This document shows positions 17,402 through 24,624 of a DNA stretch of 64,000 nt, one piece after another. The position numbers and the translations under genes are program-made. The number at the start of each line of letters is the position of its first letter. The first letter of the stretch is position 1. The notes beneath the pieces were generated by a model, which did not search any database, was not told the origin of the DNA, and worked only from the letters and a program-made list of their open reading frames with translations. The DNA lies in the NCBI RefSeq assembly GCF_050613145.1, contig NZ_CP192507.1:992001-1056000 (forward strand), in the 5' to 3' direction. This DNA is from Lysinibacillus_B sp050613145 (GTDB lineage Bacteria; Bacillota; Bacilli; Bacillales_A; Planococcaceae).

Positions 17402-18544
17402 ATGTTAGAGTTTGATACAAGTTATGATCAAGGCGCGGTCATTAAAGTAATCGGTGTTGGTGGTGGCGGAAACAACGCTGTTAACCGAATGATTGAACAT
17501 GGCGTGCAAGGTGTCGATTTTATAGCGGTAAATACAGATGCACAAGCATTAGAGCATTCTAAAGCACAATATAAACTGCAAATTGGTGGTAAATTGACAC
17601 GCGGTCTCGGAGCGGGTGCAAATCCTGAAGTAGGGAAAAAAGCAGCAGAAGAGAGTCGTGAGCAATTAGAAGAAGTACTACGCGGTGCAGATATGGTGTT
17701 TGTAACGGCAGGTATGGGTGGCGGTACTGGAACAGGTGCTGCGCCAGTAATCGCTCAAATCTCACGTGATTTAGGTGCGTTAACGGTCGGTGTTGTAACT
17801 CGTCCGTTCACATTTGAAGGTCGTAAACGCCAAACGCAAGCGATTGGTGGGATTTCTAACTTAAAAGAAGCAGTTGATACGTTAATCGTCATTCCGAATG
17901 ATAAGTTATTACAAATCGTTGATAAATCAACACCGATGCTTGAAGCATTCCGTGAAGCAGATAACGTACTTCGACAAGGTGTACAAGGGATTTCAGATTT
18001 AATCGCAACACCTGGTCTCATCAATCTTGACTTTGCTGATGTGAAAACAATCATGTCTGATAAAGGTTCTGCTTTAATGGGAATCGGTATTGCAACAGGA
18101 GAAAACCGTGCAACAGAAGCGGCAAAAAAAGCTATTTCAAGTCCATTGCTTGAAACGTCAATTGATGGTGCTAAAGGCGTTATTATGAATATTACAGGTG
18201 GTTCGAATTTATCGCTATACGAAGTACAGGAAGCAGCAGACATCGTAGCCTCGGCTTCCGATGAAGAAGTAAACATGATTTTCGGTTCTGTCATCAATGA
18301 GAACTTAAATGATGAAATTATCGTAACTGTAATTGCTACAGGTTTTTCAGACGATATTATTCCAGCTGGTTCGTCATCGCCACGTCAAACACTTGGACTT
18401 GGGGGACGTACAGCTACTGCTCAACCAGTGCAACAAGTGCGTCATGAACCTGTTCAACAAGAACCGGTTCGCCAAGTATCATCTCAAGATGATCAATTAG
18501 ATATTCCGACATTTTTACGTAATCGTCGTAATCGCAATCAATAG
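17402..18544 (+). CDS. ftsZ: Cell division protein FtsZ
   Basis: Tubulin-like GTPase that forms the Z ring. The 380-residue protein has IGVGGGGNNAVNRM at the N terminus, the tubulin signature GGGTGTG near 106-112 and the T7 loop NLDFADVKTIM. A Gln/Pro-rich variable linker leads to the conserved C-terminal peptide (LDIPTFLRNRR) that binds FtsA and SepF. AGGAGGAG precedes ATG 17402. A terminator follows directly, closing the dcw transcript. Confidence 0.98.
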   Translation: MLEFDTSYDQGAVIKVIGVGGGGNNAVNRMIEHGVQGVDFIAVNTDAQALEHSKAQYKLQIGGKLTRGLGAGANPEVGKKAAEESREQLEEVLRGADMVFVTAGMGGGTGTGAAPVIAQISRDLGALTVGVVTRPFTFEGRKRQTQAIGGISNLKEAVDTLIVIPNDKLLQIVDKSTPMLEAFREADNVLRQGVQGISDLIATPGLINLDFADVKTIMSDKGSALMGIGIATGENRATEAAKKAISSPLLETSIDGAKGVIMNITGGSNLSLYEVQEAADIVASASDEEVNMIFGSVINENLNDEIIVTVIATGFSDDIIPAGSSSPRQTLGLGGRTATAQPVQQVRHEPVQQEPVRQVSSQDDQLDIPTFLRNRRNRNQ

Positions 18545-18550
18545 TTTACT

Positions 18551-18588
18551 AGCCTACAAGATTTTATGCTTGTGGGCTTTTTATTTTG
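18551..18588 (+). terminator. Rho-independent terminator after ftsZ
   Basis: AGCCTACAAG (18551-18560) pairs with CTTGTGGGCT (18569-18578) with one G-T pair, followed by a T-rich tail. Confidence 0.9.
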
Positions 18589-18648
18589 TCTGAAAATGTC
18601 ACATTACTACTGATTTTGTAAAGTAATTTCTAGAAAATCATTCACTGT

Positions 18649-18682
18649 TTTGACAAATTGCTCAATTCCTTCGTGGTACTGT
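18649..18682 (+). promoter_or_regulatory. Candidate Spo0A-controlled spoIIG promoter
   Basis: On the minus strand 18649-18657 reads TTTGTCAAA, a full match to the Spo0A box TTTGTCRAA. On the plus strand the same bases contain TTGACA (18650-18655), followed 21 bases later by TACTGT (18677-18682). The known B. subtilis spoIIG promoter has a similarly long -35/-10 gap and is activated by Spo0A. The -10 match here is weak. Confidence 0.5.
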
Positions 18683-18703
18683 ATGGCTAGGAGGTTTTTT
18701 TGC

Positions 18704-19510
18704 ATGGCTGGAGAATGGCTGCTTGTTGTAAACACGATTTATAATTATCTGTTGCTCTCCTTTACACAAACGATTACAAATGTTCGGGTAACGAAGATAA
18801 AATTATGGATTATGGCAACGCTCAGTAGTTTAATAGGAATACTGTTGTTTCCTTCCATAATCGGCGTCTTTATAAGTTTTTTTATCTTATTACTTGCATT
18901 CCCTATACAAACATTGTTGTTTAGGCAGGCTTTTGTATTATTTATCGCAACGCTTGTAGTTGGAGGTCTTTTAACGGCTATTCAATCATATGCTAGCAGT
19001 AAATACAACATGCTTGTATTGTGGGTTGCGTTTGCTGCACTTATTCTTTTTTTTCTTGTTCGACACTATAGGTTACAGTGGATTTTTCGACAAAATACAT
19101 TCCATACATCATGCACATTGCAGTTTTTAGGAAAGTCTATTACATTACCTGCCTTTATTGATACGGGAAATACGTGTATTGAGCCAATTAGTGCACTGCC
19201 TGTTCATTTTGTATCGTTACCAGCTGTTAAGCAACAATTAGCTACAGATTTTGTACATGCGCTGACAAGTTGGAAACAAGATCAGCCATATGAACTTGAC
19301 ATGTTTTCGAAGGATGTACAGAAACGATTGCGTGTAGTACCGATTCAAACGGTACAAGGTGATACGCTCGCACTCGCTTTTCGATTAGAGACACTTACGA
19401 TTGGTGAGCAAACATTTTACGATCATTATATTGTCTTTACAGCAAAAGATGCTAAGTTTCCAAGACAAGTAGATGTTATTCTCCATGTGTCTATGCTTCC
19501 TATCACATAA
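18704..19510 (+). CDS. spoIIGA: Sporulation sigma-E factor processing peptidase SpoIIGA
   Basis: Membrane aspartic protease that removes the pro-sequence of sigmaE in the mother cell. From ATG 18704 the protein is 268 residues: five predicted N-terminal membrane helices (to about residue 125) and a C-terminal protease domain with the active-site motif DTGN at 153-156 inside FIDTGNTCIEP. AGGAGG lies 9 bases before ATG 18704; the longer frame upstream overlaps the presumed promoter and is rejected. It is somewhat shorter than B. subtilis SpoIIGA (about 309). sigE follows after 16 bases. Confidence 0.9.
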   Translation: MAGEWLLVVNTIYNYLLLSFTQTITNVRVTKIKLWIMATLSSLIGILLFPSIIGVFISFFILLLAFPIQTLLFRQAFVLFIATLVVGGLLTAIQSYASSKYNMLVLWVAFAALILFFLVRHYRLQWIFRQNTFHTSCTLQFLGKSITLPAFIDTGNTCIEPISALPVHFVSLPAVKQQLATDFVHALTSWKQDQPYELDMFSKDVQKRLRVVPIQTVQGDTLALAFRLETLTIGEQTFYDHYIVFTAKDAKFPRQVDVILHVSMLPIT

Positions 19511-19526
19511 AAAAGGGGGACACTCA

Positions 19527-20234
19527 TTGCTTCAAAAGCTACGCTTACTTTTTTTACGCATTTGGCGAAAAATTTCACGTCAGGGAACATACTATATAGG
19601 AGGACATGATGCATTGCCAGTACCATTAACTCGAGAAGAAGAATTAACCGTTGTCAAAGCATTTATGGATGGAGATTTAGGTGCTCGTGATACATTAATT
19701 GAGCGGAATTTACGTCTTGTTGTGTATATTGCGAGAAGGTTTGATAATACAGCGACGCCAATTGAAGATTTAATTAGTATTGGTTCAATTGGATTAATTA
19801 AAGCCATTGAAACGTTTAATACAGAAAAAAATATAAAATTGGCCACATATGCTTCACGTTGTATCGAGAACGAAATTTTAATGCATCTTAGAAAAACGAG
19901 TCGTATGAAAAGTGAAGTGTCGCTAGATGAACCACTGAATTCCGATGCAGATGGAAATGAGTTGTTATTATCGGATATTTTAGGCACTGAAGAGCATATT
20001 ATTTCAGATGATGTAGAGCGAAAACTACAGCGTCAGCATATGTTCCATGCGATTAATTGTTTAAACCCACGCGAAAAATATATTATGGAATGCCGTTTTG
20101 GTTTAAATGGTAAAACAGAAATGACACAAAAGGAAGTAGCGGATCATTTAGGCATATCACAATCGTATATTTCGCGCCTTGAGAAGAAAATTATTTTAGA
20201 CCTACGTGAATATTTAAATGAACCGATTGCGTAA
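19527..20234 (+). CDS. sigE: RNA polymerase sporulation sigma factor SigE (pro-form)
   Basis: Mother-cell-specific sigma factor. The 235-residue protein starts at TTG 19527, 6 bases after GGGGGA; a longer in-frame version lies inside spoIIGA and has no binding site. The first ~29 residues form the amphipathic pro-sequence (MLQKLRLLFLRIWRK...) with the processing region before YYIGG. Region 2 (RNLRLVVYIARRF, EDLISIGSIGLIKAI, KLATYASRCIENEILMHLR) and region 4 helix-turn-helix (QKEVADHLGISQSYISRLEKK) are intact. It lies between its protease gene and sigG, as in B. subtilis. Confidence 0.97.
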   Translation: MLQKLRLLFLRIWRKISRQGTYYIGGHDALPVPLTREEELTVVKAFMDGDLGARDTLIERNLRLVVYIARRFDNTATPIEDLISIGSIGLIKAIETFNTEKNIKLATYASRCIENEILMHLRKTSRMKSEVSLDEPLNSDADGNELLLSDILGTEEHIISDDVERKLQRQHMFHAINCLNPREKYIMECRFGLNGKTEMTQKEVADHLGISQSYISRLEKKIILDLREYLNEPIA

Positions 20235-20263
20235 ATTGGTTGAAATTGGCGTGGTGTAGATAC

Positions 20264-20291
20264 GCATAGTCTTACCTCATACGGACAAACT
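20264..20291 (+). promoter_or_regulatory. SigmaF/sigmaG-type promoter before sigG
   Basis: GCATA (20264-20268), a 14-base spacer and GGACAAACT (20283-20291). These fit the sigmaF/sigmaG consensus, GYATA then GGNNANANT, with the spacer one base shorter than the usual 15. It is 30 bases upstream of the sigG ATG. Confidence 0.7.
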
Positions 20292-20320
20292 GAACGATAA
20301 AAAGGTTCGGAGGAAAAGAG

Positions 20321-21100
20321 ATGGTTCGTATGAAAGTAGAACTATGTGGTGTCGATACATCGACGTTACCTATTTTAAAACATGAAGAAATGAAAGCTTT
20401 ATTTGAACGTATGCAGGCGGGTGAAGAGGAAGTACGTGAACAGCTCGTTATGTGCAATTTACGTTTGGTATTAAGTATTGTTGGACGTTTTTCTTATCGT
20501 GGCGAGCAAGCAGATGATTTATTCCAAGTAGGCTGTATCGGTTTATTAAAAGCAATTGATCATTTTGATTTAAAACATAATGTGCGATTTTCCACATATG
20601 CAGTACCAATGATTGTCGGGGAAATTCGACGTCATTTACGTGATCATCATGCACTAAGAGTCTCACGTTCATTGCGAGATATTGCGTATAAAGCGATGCA
20701 AGCAAAAGAACAATTTGTACTCGAGCATTCATATGAACCGACATTACAGCAAATTGCAGAGATGCTTGAAATGAAACAGGAAGATGTATTATATGCGTTA
20801 GATGCGATACAAGATCCAATGTCCTTACAAGAACCGATTTACGCGGATGGCACTGATCCAGTGTATATGCTTGATCAGTTAAAAGGCGATGTGTCAGAGG
20901 ACCAATGGGTTGCGTATGTATCGGTAAAAGAGAGTATGCAAAAATTGGATGAACGTCAGCAGCTCATTGTCGCCAAACGATTCTATTATGGGGAAACGCA
21001 AACGGAAATTGCCAAAACATTAGGCATATCACAAGCGCAAATCTCACGTTTAGAAAAAAGTGCAATTGCACTCATGCAGAAAGATTATAAAGTTGACTAG
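20321..21100 (+). CDS. sigG: RNA polymerase sporulation sigma factor SigG
   Basis: Late forespore-specific sigma factor, 259 residues (B. subtilis: 260). Highly diagnostic stretches are VELCGVDTSTLP at the N terminus (the sigmaG gate region), QADDLFQVGCIGLLKAIDHF and RFSTYAVPMIVGEIRRHLRD in region 2, SRSLRDIAYKA, and the region 4 helix-turn-helix TEIAKTLGISQAQISRLEKSA. TTCGGAGGAAAAG precedes ATG 20321. It has its own forespore-type promoter and a terminator downstream, so it is a separate unit from spoIIGA-sigE, though readthrough is possible. Confidence 0.97.
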   Translation: MVRMKVELCGVDTSTLPILKHEEMKALFERMQAGEEEVREQLVMCNLRLVLSIVGRFSYRGEQADDLFQVGCIGLLKAIDHFDLKHNVRFSTYAVPMIVGEIRRHLRDHHALRVSRSLRDIAYKAMQAKEQFVLEHSYEPTLQQIAEMLEMKQEDVLYALDAIQDPMSLQEPIYADGTDPVYMLDQLKGDVSEDQWVAYVSVKESMQKLDERQQLIVAKRFYYGETQTEIAKTLGISQAQISRLEKSAIALMQKDYKVD

Positions 21101-21126
21101 AGCGCACATCATGTGCGCTTTTCTTC
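21101..21126 (+). terminator. Rho-independent terminator after sigG
   Basis: AGCGCACAT / ATGTGCGCT inverted repeat with a one-base loop centre, starting right after the stop codon and followed by TTTTC. Confidence 0.85.
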
Positions 21127-21219
21127 ACAATTAGGGAAAGATTATTTACTTTTAATGAGCAAAAATACATCCTAAAAATACCAGTATGATAGTAAAAGAT
21201 ATTAAACGAAAGCGTAATG

Positions 21220-21353
21220 GTAGCCTCCGCGCTTTGCCACAGCCTACACAGGAGCTAAAACAGGCGTGGCCTGTTTGGATCTCCTGTTCCTGCTCCTGAC
21301 GTTGCACTTTCGTCGCAAAGAAAATCTTGGCTCCTGTGGCGATGGCGCGCTAC
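21220..21353. repeat. Imperfect inverted-repeat element of about 134 bp
   Basis: The left end (GTAGC...GCCACAG, 21220-21242) recurs in inverse at the right end (CTGTGGC...GCTAC, 21333-21353). Internally AGGAG/CTCCT and CAGGC/GCCTG arms form a second stem near 21250-21285. The left 28 bases match 47372-47399 at 24 of 28 positions, so parts of the element are dispersed. The right half contains an inverse copy of the GCGACGAAAG repeat. Confidence 0.65.
21291..21319 (-). repeat. Copy of the GCGACGAAAG dispersed repeat (inverse orientation)
   Basis: Read on the minus strand it begins TTTGCGACGAAAG and matches 21739-21767 at 25 of 29 positions by eye. Confidence 0.6.
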
Positions 21354-21511
21354 GGCAAAAGTAAATACTTCTCAATATTCTAGAAAAAAATTTCTCTTCT
21401 CTAAAAGAAATCATTTTCTTTCGATTTGCACATATCGTCGTCTAGCCCCTGTAATCAATGGGCATATTTATTGTTTTTAGCAACTAATTATTTTATGGAA
21501 CAATAGTTGCT

Positions 21512-21553
21512 TGTAGCGGAGGCACGAGAGTGTAGCTGACGGCATTCGCTACA
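21512..21553. repeat. Inverted repeat TGTAGCG / CGCTACA
   Basis: Seven-base perfect arms at 21512-21518 and 21547-21553 around a GGAGGC-containing loop. The same TGTAGC...GCTACA arrangement recurs at 47357-47393. Confidence 0.5.
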
Positions 21554-21659
21554 GAGCAATGTTTTTCTGTACCGGAAGTGAAGCGGCAGGTGCAAAGCTT
21601 CCTACGGGAAAAGCGATAAAGGAAAGAAGGCTAAAACCGTCACGTCCTGTGACAATTTA

Positions 21660-21687
21660 TCTGCGCGAAAGCAAAGCGACAGCGGCA
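21660..21687 (+). repeat. Copy of the GCGACGAAAG dispersed repeat
   Basis: TCTGCGCGAAAGCAAAGCGA followed by CAGCGGCA, preceded by AATTTAT. The same preceding word occurs before the copy at 21739, about 79 bases downstream. Confidence 0.55.
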
Positions 21688-21738
21688 ACGCCTTCGTGAC
21701 CAACATCATGTTGGCCTCAAGACCCCGCAGGAAATTTA

Positions 21739-21767
21739 TTTGCGACGAAAGCGCAGCGACAGAAGCA
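21739..21767 (+). repeat. Copy of the GCGACGAAAG dispersed repeat
   Basis: TTTGCGACGAAAGCGCAGCG followed by ACAGAAGCA. It is the fullest copy; the others are at 21291-21319 (inverse), 21660-21687 and about 45976-45998. Confidence 0.6.
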
Positions 21768-21783
21768 TCGAAGGATGAGCGAC

Positions 21784-21842
21784 GAGGAGGCTTGATCTCG
21801 CCCGTGGAAAGCGAGTGCCGGAGAGGAAAGCAACGGTTACTC
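21784..21842 (+). repeat. Bacillaceae-type intergenic repeat block (GGAAAGCGAG type)
   Basis: The block runs from AGGAGGCTTGATCTCGCCCG through GTGGAAAGCGAGTGCCGGAG to AGGAAAGCAACGG. From memory it resembles a recurrent intergenic sequence in many Bacillaceae genomes, with a CGCGGAAAGCGAG core followed by a GGAAATCAACGG-like end. I cannot confirm the match here. Confidence 0.45.
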
Positions 21843-21910
21843 AAATGGAAATGTATGTTTTCGAATTTGTTCATTATAAGTTATTTAGAAAAAATAAAAG
21901 GTGGAGTGCT

Positions 21911-22153
21911 ATGTTAAGATTTTCAACGGTGCAACAAAAAGAGATGATTGAAGCTGGGAGTGGACGGTTTATTGGCTATATTGTCGATGCGGAAGTGAAT
22001 GAAAAAAGTGGTCACATTGAGTACTTTTTTGTGGCACAACCGAGGAAGATTTCGCAAATTCTTCACAAAGAAGATAGTATAAAAAAAGTAGCAATTAGTG
22101 ATATTCTCATAGTAGGTAAGGATGTGATTTTAGTAAAAACTGCTTCCGTATAG
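21911..22153 (+). CDS. ylmC: YlmC/YmxH family PRC-barrel sporulation protein
   Basis: An 80-residue single-domain protein resembling the PRC-barrel YlmC/YmxH family (LRFSTVQQKEMIEAGSGRFIGYIVDAEV...). ATG 21911 follows AAAGGTGGAG by 5 bases; the longer frame upstream runs into the repeat island. Members are conserved in endospore formers, commonly near sigE/sigG, but their biochemical role is unknown. The gene begins the ylmC-ylmE-sepF-ylmG-ylmH group. Confidence 0.85.
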   Translation: MLRFSTVQQKEMIEAGSGRFIGYIVDAEVNEKSGHIEYFFVAQPRKISQILHKEDSIKKVAISDILIVGKDVILVKTASV

Positions 22154-22228
22154 GTCGCCCTATTCATTGATAAATCGCATTTAGCTTGATACAATAATAT
22201 AAACTAATATTGTAAAGTTGGGAAAAAA

Positions 22229-22897
22229 GTGACCGAAATTATTAATAATTTAAAATGTATTCAAAAAAAAATAGAGGATGCACAACATAGAGCGGATGTA
22301 TCGCAACAAGTAAATATCGTGGCAGTAACAAAAGAAGTAGATGTAGCACGTACGCAGGAAGCATTTGCAGCAGGTCTTGTACATCTAGGTGAAAATCGTC
22401 CAGAAGGATTACATACAAAGCTTGAACATATTACATCTGATGTAAAATGGCATTATATAGGCTCATTACAAACGCGGAAAGTCAAACAAGTGATTAACGA
22501 TATTCATTTTTTACATTCGTTAGACCGAATTAGCTTAGCAGAAGAGATTGAAAAGCGCGCGGAACGACCGATTAAATGCTTTGTTCAAGCAAATGTTTCA
22601 GGTGAGGAATCGAAGCATGGCTTGTCAAAGGAAGAGGTCATTTCGTTTATTCAACAACTAGCTTCTTACACAAAAATCGAAGTCGTCGGGTTAATGACAA
22701 TGGCTCCAAATACAGAAGATGAACACATCATTCGTAATGTATTTCGTGAAGTGAAAAAACTTCAACAGGAAGTTATCGCCTTGCAATTACCATATGCTCC
22801 GTGCACAGAACTTTCTATGGGAATGTCAAATGACTACGAGATTGCTGTAGAGGAAGGAGCAACCTTTGTAAGGATTGGCACGGCTCTTGTTGGATGA
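22229..22897 (+). CDS. ylmE: YggS-family pyridoxal-phosphate homeostasis protein
   Basis: A 222-residue PLP-binding TIM-barrel protein (YlmE/YggS/PROSC family) that controls free PLP levels and affects amino-acid metabolism. The PLP lysine is Lys35 in VNIVAVTKEV. Other signatures are HLGENRPEG, WHYIGSLQTRK (usually GxLQxNK), GLMTMAP and ELSMGMSNDYEIAVEEGATFVRIG. The start is GTG 22229 after GGGAAAAAA, a weak binding site. B. subtilis has ylmD between ylmC and ylmE; here only 75 noncoding bases lie between them. Confidence 0.92.
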   Translation: MTEIINNLKCIQKKIEDAQHRADVSQQVNIVAVTKEVDVARTQEAFAAGLVHLGENRPEGLHTKLEHITSDVKWHYIGSLQTRKVKQVINDIHFLHSLDRISLAEEIEKRAERPIKCFVQANVSGEESKHGLSKEEVISFIQQLASYTKIEVVGLMTMAPNTEDEHIIRNVFREVKKLQQEVIALQLPYAPCTELSMGMSNDYEIAVEEGATFVRIGTALVG

Positions 22898-22915
22898 TGA
22901 AAGAAGGGACGGTGG

Positions 22916-23407
22916 ATGAGTATGAAAAACATTATAAAAAATTTCTTCTACTTAGAAGATGAGGAAGAACATGTAACACATGATGAAGTAACTGAAAAGA
23001 ACGTAAAACAACAGCAGTCTGAAGTGCCTGCTATTAATGCGCGATTTAAAAAAGAGCGTAAGGTTGTTCCGCAACAGTTACCAAATGTGTCTGCTCCATC
23101 GCAAAATAATGTGGTAAGCCTCCATGCAGCAACAACAACAAAGGGTGCCAAAGTCGTATTAGTAGAGCCTCGTGTTTACGCGGAAGCACAAGATATTGCC
23201 GAAAATTTAAAAAATAAACGTGCGACAATTGTGAATTTACAACGTATTGAGCGTGATCAAGGTATACGCATTATTGACTTTTTAAGTGGTACAGTGTATG
23301 CATTAGGTGGCGATATTCAACGAATTGGGACAGATATTTTCTTATGTACACCAGAGAATGTAGAAGTATCAGGAGAAATTTCAAATTATATTATTGATGA
23401 AATTTAG
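22916..23407 (+). CDS. sepF: Cell division protein SepF
   Basis: A 163-residue septum-forming protein that binds FtsZ and the membrane. It has the N-terminal amphipathic membrane helix (MSMKNIIKNFFYLEDEEE, almost as in B. subtilis), an acidic and Gln-rich linker (about 20-75) and the ring-forming SepF core (about 80-160) with VVLVEPRVYAEAQDIAENLK and RIIDFLSGTVYALGG. ATG 22916 is chosen over the next ATG two codons on because MSMKN is the conserved start. Confidence 0.95.
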   Translation: MSMKNIIKNFFYLEDEEEHVTHDEVTEKNVKQQQSEVPAINARFKKERKVVPQQLPNVSAPSQNNVVSLHAATTTKGAKVVLVEPRVYAEAQDIAENLKNKRATIVNLQRIERDQGIRIIDFLSGTVYALGGDIQRIGTDIFLCTPENVEVSGEISNYIIDEI

Positions 23408-23426
23408 AAGCTAGAGAGGTATTTAG

Positions 23427-23684
23427 ATGATTTATTATATTATTATACAAGCATTTACGATTTACACGTTTATGCTAATTGCATACATTTTGCTATCGTG
23501 GATTCCGGCAGCACAAGACTCAGCTGTAGGCCGTTTTTTAGCAACAGTATGTGAGCCTTACTTAGGATTTTTCCGAAAGTTTATTCCGGCAATTGGTATG
23601 ATTGATATTTCACCAATTGTTGCGCTGTTTGTACTGCGCTTTATTCAAGAAGGTTTATTAAAAGTTATTAGCTACATTATTTAA
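23427..23684 (+). CDS. ylmG: YggT-family membrane protein YlmG
   Basis: An 85-residue protein with two membrane helices (about 3-25 and 58-80) flanking the conserved SWIPAAQDSAVGRFLATVCEPYLGFFRKFIP segment of the YggT family. Bacterial and plastid members have been linked to division or envelope organisation. It lies 19 bases after sepF; a hairpin follows. Confidence 0.9.
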   Translation: MIYYIIIQAFTIYTFMLIAYILLSWIPAAQDSAVGRFLATVCEPYLGFFRKFIPAIGMIDISPIVALFVLRFIQEGLLKVISYII

Positions 23685-23690
23685 GTCTTT

Positions 23691-23728
23691 CCCCGTACAA
23701 TGTTTCGCATTGTAAGGGGATTTTATTT
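23691..23728 (+). terminator. Hairpin terminator between ylmG and ylmH
   Basis: CCCCGTACAATG (23691-23702) / CATTGTAAGGGG (23708-23719), a 12-base stem with one mismatch and a 5-base loop, followed by ATTTTATTT. It may be partial, because ylmH starts only 18 bases later. Confidence 0.7.
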
Positions 23729-23745
23729 AACAAGGAGTTACGAAA

Positions 23746-24531
23746 ATGGAGCATTTAATTCAGCACTTTCGAAAAGATGAACAGCCATTTATTGAACAAG
23801 TGATGGGTTGGCAGCGGGAAGTGGAAGATCGCTATGCACCACGCTTAACGGATTTTTTAGACCCACGGCAACGTTTTATCGTTAGTGCTGTAATGGGTCA
23901 GGCAGATGACTTAACCGTTTATATGGAAGGGGGATTTCAAGCACCCGAGCGAATGCGAGTTATGATTGCGCCTTCCTATTATATGCCTGAAGAAAATGAC
24001 TACCATCTCACAATCTTTTCGGTGAGCTACCCTTCGAAATTTGTACAAATTAGACACCCTGATGTGTTAGGGGCACTACTTTCACTAGGGGTTGAACGGG
24101 GCAAATTTGGTGATATTCGTGTCGGTGAAAATACCGTGGAGTTTGCAGTAGCAAAGGAAGTAGCGGATTATGTACGTACGAATTTATCGAGTATCGGTAA
24201 AGTGAAAGTACATATGGAGGAAGTAGGGGCAAGTTCGCTTTTGCAGCTAGAAGAACAATGGGGAGAAAGTTCTTGTACAGTTTCTTCGATGCGTCTTGAC
24301 GTTGTACTTGCGACGGTATTAAATCTTTCTCGGCAAAAATCGCAAAGTCTTATTGCAGCAGGTCGTGTAAAAGTCAATTGGACCGTTCGCGAGCAAGTCG
24401 CATTTGAATTACAAGAGGGCGATATTATTTCTGCACGAGGTTTTGGTCGTTTAAAAATAATCATGACAGAAGGACGAACAAAAAAAGATAAAATTCGCCT
24501 ACAAATAGGTCGATTAGAGCAAAAACTATGA
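23746..24531 (+). CDS. ylmH: S4-domain RNA-binding protein YlmH
   Basis: A 261-residue protein with an N-terminal YlmH-specific domain and a C-terminal S4 RNA-binding domain (about 180-245: SMRLDVVLATVLNLSRQKSQSLIAAGRVKVNW). The B. subtilis orthologue has been implicated in rescue of stalled large ribosomal subunits. CAAGGAG lies 9 bases before ATG 23746. It ends the ylm operon; divIVA has its own promoter. Confidence 0.9.
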   Translation: MEHLIQHFRKDEQPFIEQVMGWQREVEDRYAPRLTDFLDPRQRFIVSAVMGQADDLTVYMEGGFQAPERMRVMIAPSYYMPEENDYHLTIFSVSYPSKFVQIRHPDVLGALLSLGVERGKFGDIRVGENTVEFAVAKEVADYVRTNLSSIGKVKVHMEEVGASSLLQLEEQWGESSCTVSSMRLDVVLATVLNLSRQKSQSLIAAGRVKVNWTVREQVAFELQEGDIISARGFGRLKIIMTEGRTKKDKIRLQIGRLEQKL

Positions 24532-24558
24532 ATATCTGCAGAAAAAAACGAAAAAATG

Positions 24559-24587
24559 ATGTCAATTAAACGCTAACAAAGTATAAT
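24559..24587 (+). promoter_or_regulatory. SigmaA-type promoter for divIVA
   Basis: ATGTCA (4 of 6 to TTGACA) and a perfect TATAAT (24582-24587), 17 bases apart, 37 bases before the divIVA ATG. Confidence 0.6.
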
Positions 24588-24624
24588 GTTTAATAAATAG
24601 TAACGTGCAAAGGAGATTAGCGAC

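Larger units (their letters stand above)
21127..21910. other. Gene-free repeat island between sigG and ylmC
   Basis: About 780 bases with no credible coding sequence. Short frames exist on both strands, but they run through repeats and lack binding sites. The region is more GC-rich than its surroundings and contains several inverted and direct repeats, annotated separately. In B. subtilis ylmA lies here. Confidence 0.7.

Noticed and set aside
18590..18650. Additional Spo0A-like words such as TTTTGTCTGA upstream of spoIIGA
   Set aside because: They match the box only partly (about 7 of 9), too common in AT-rich DNA to mark individually.
21602..21917. Short frames on both strands through the repeat island
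   Set aside because: They follow repeat units, lack binding sites and have no recognisable domain.
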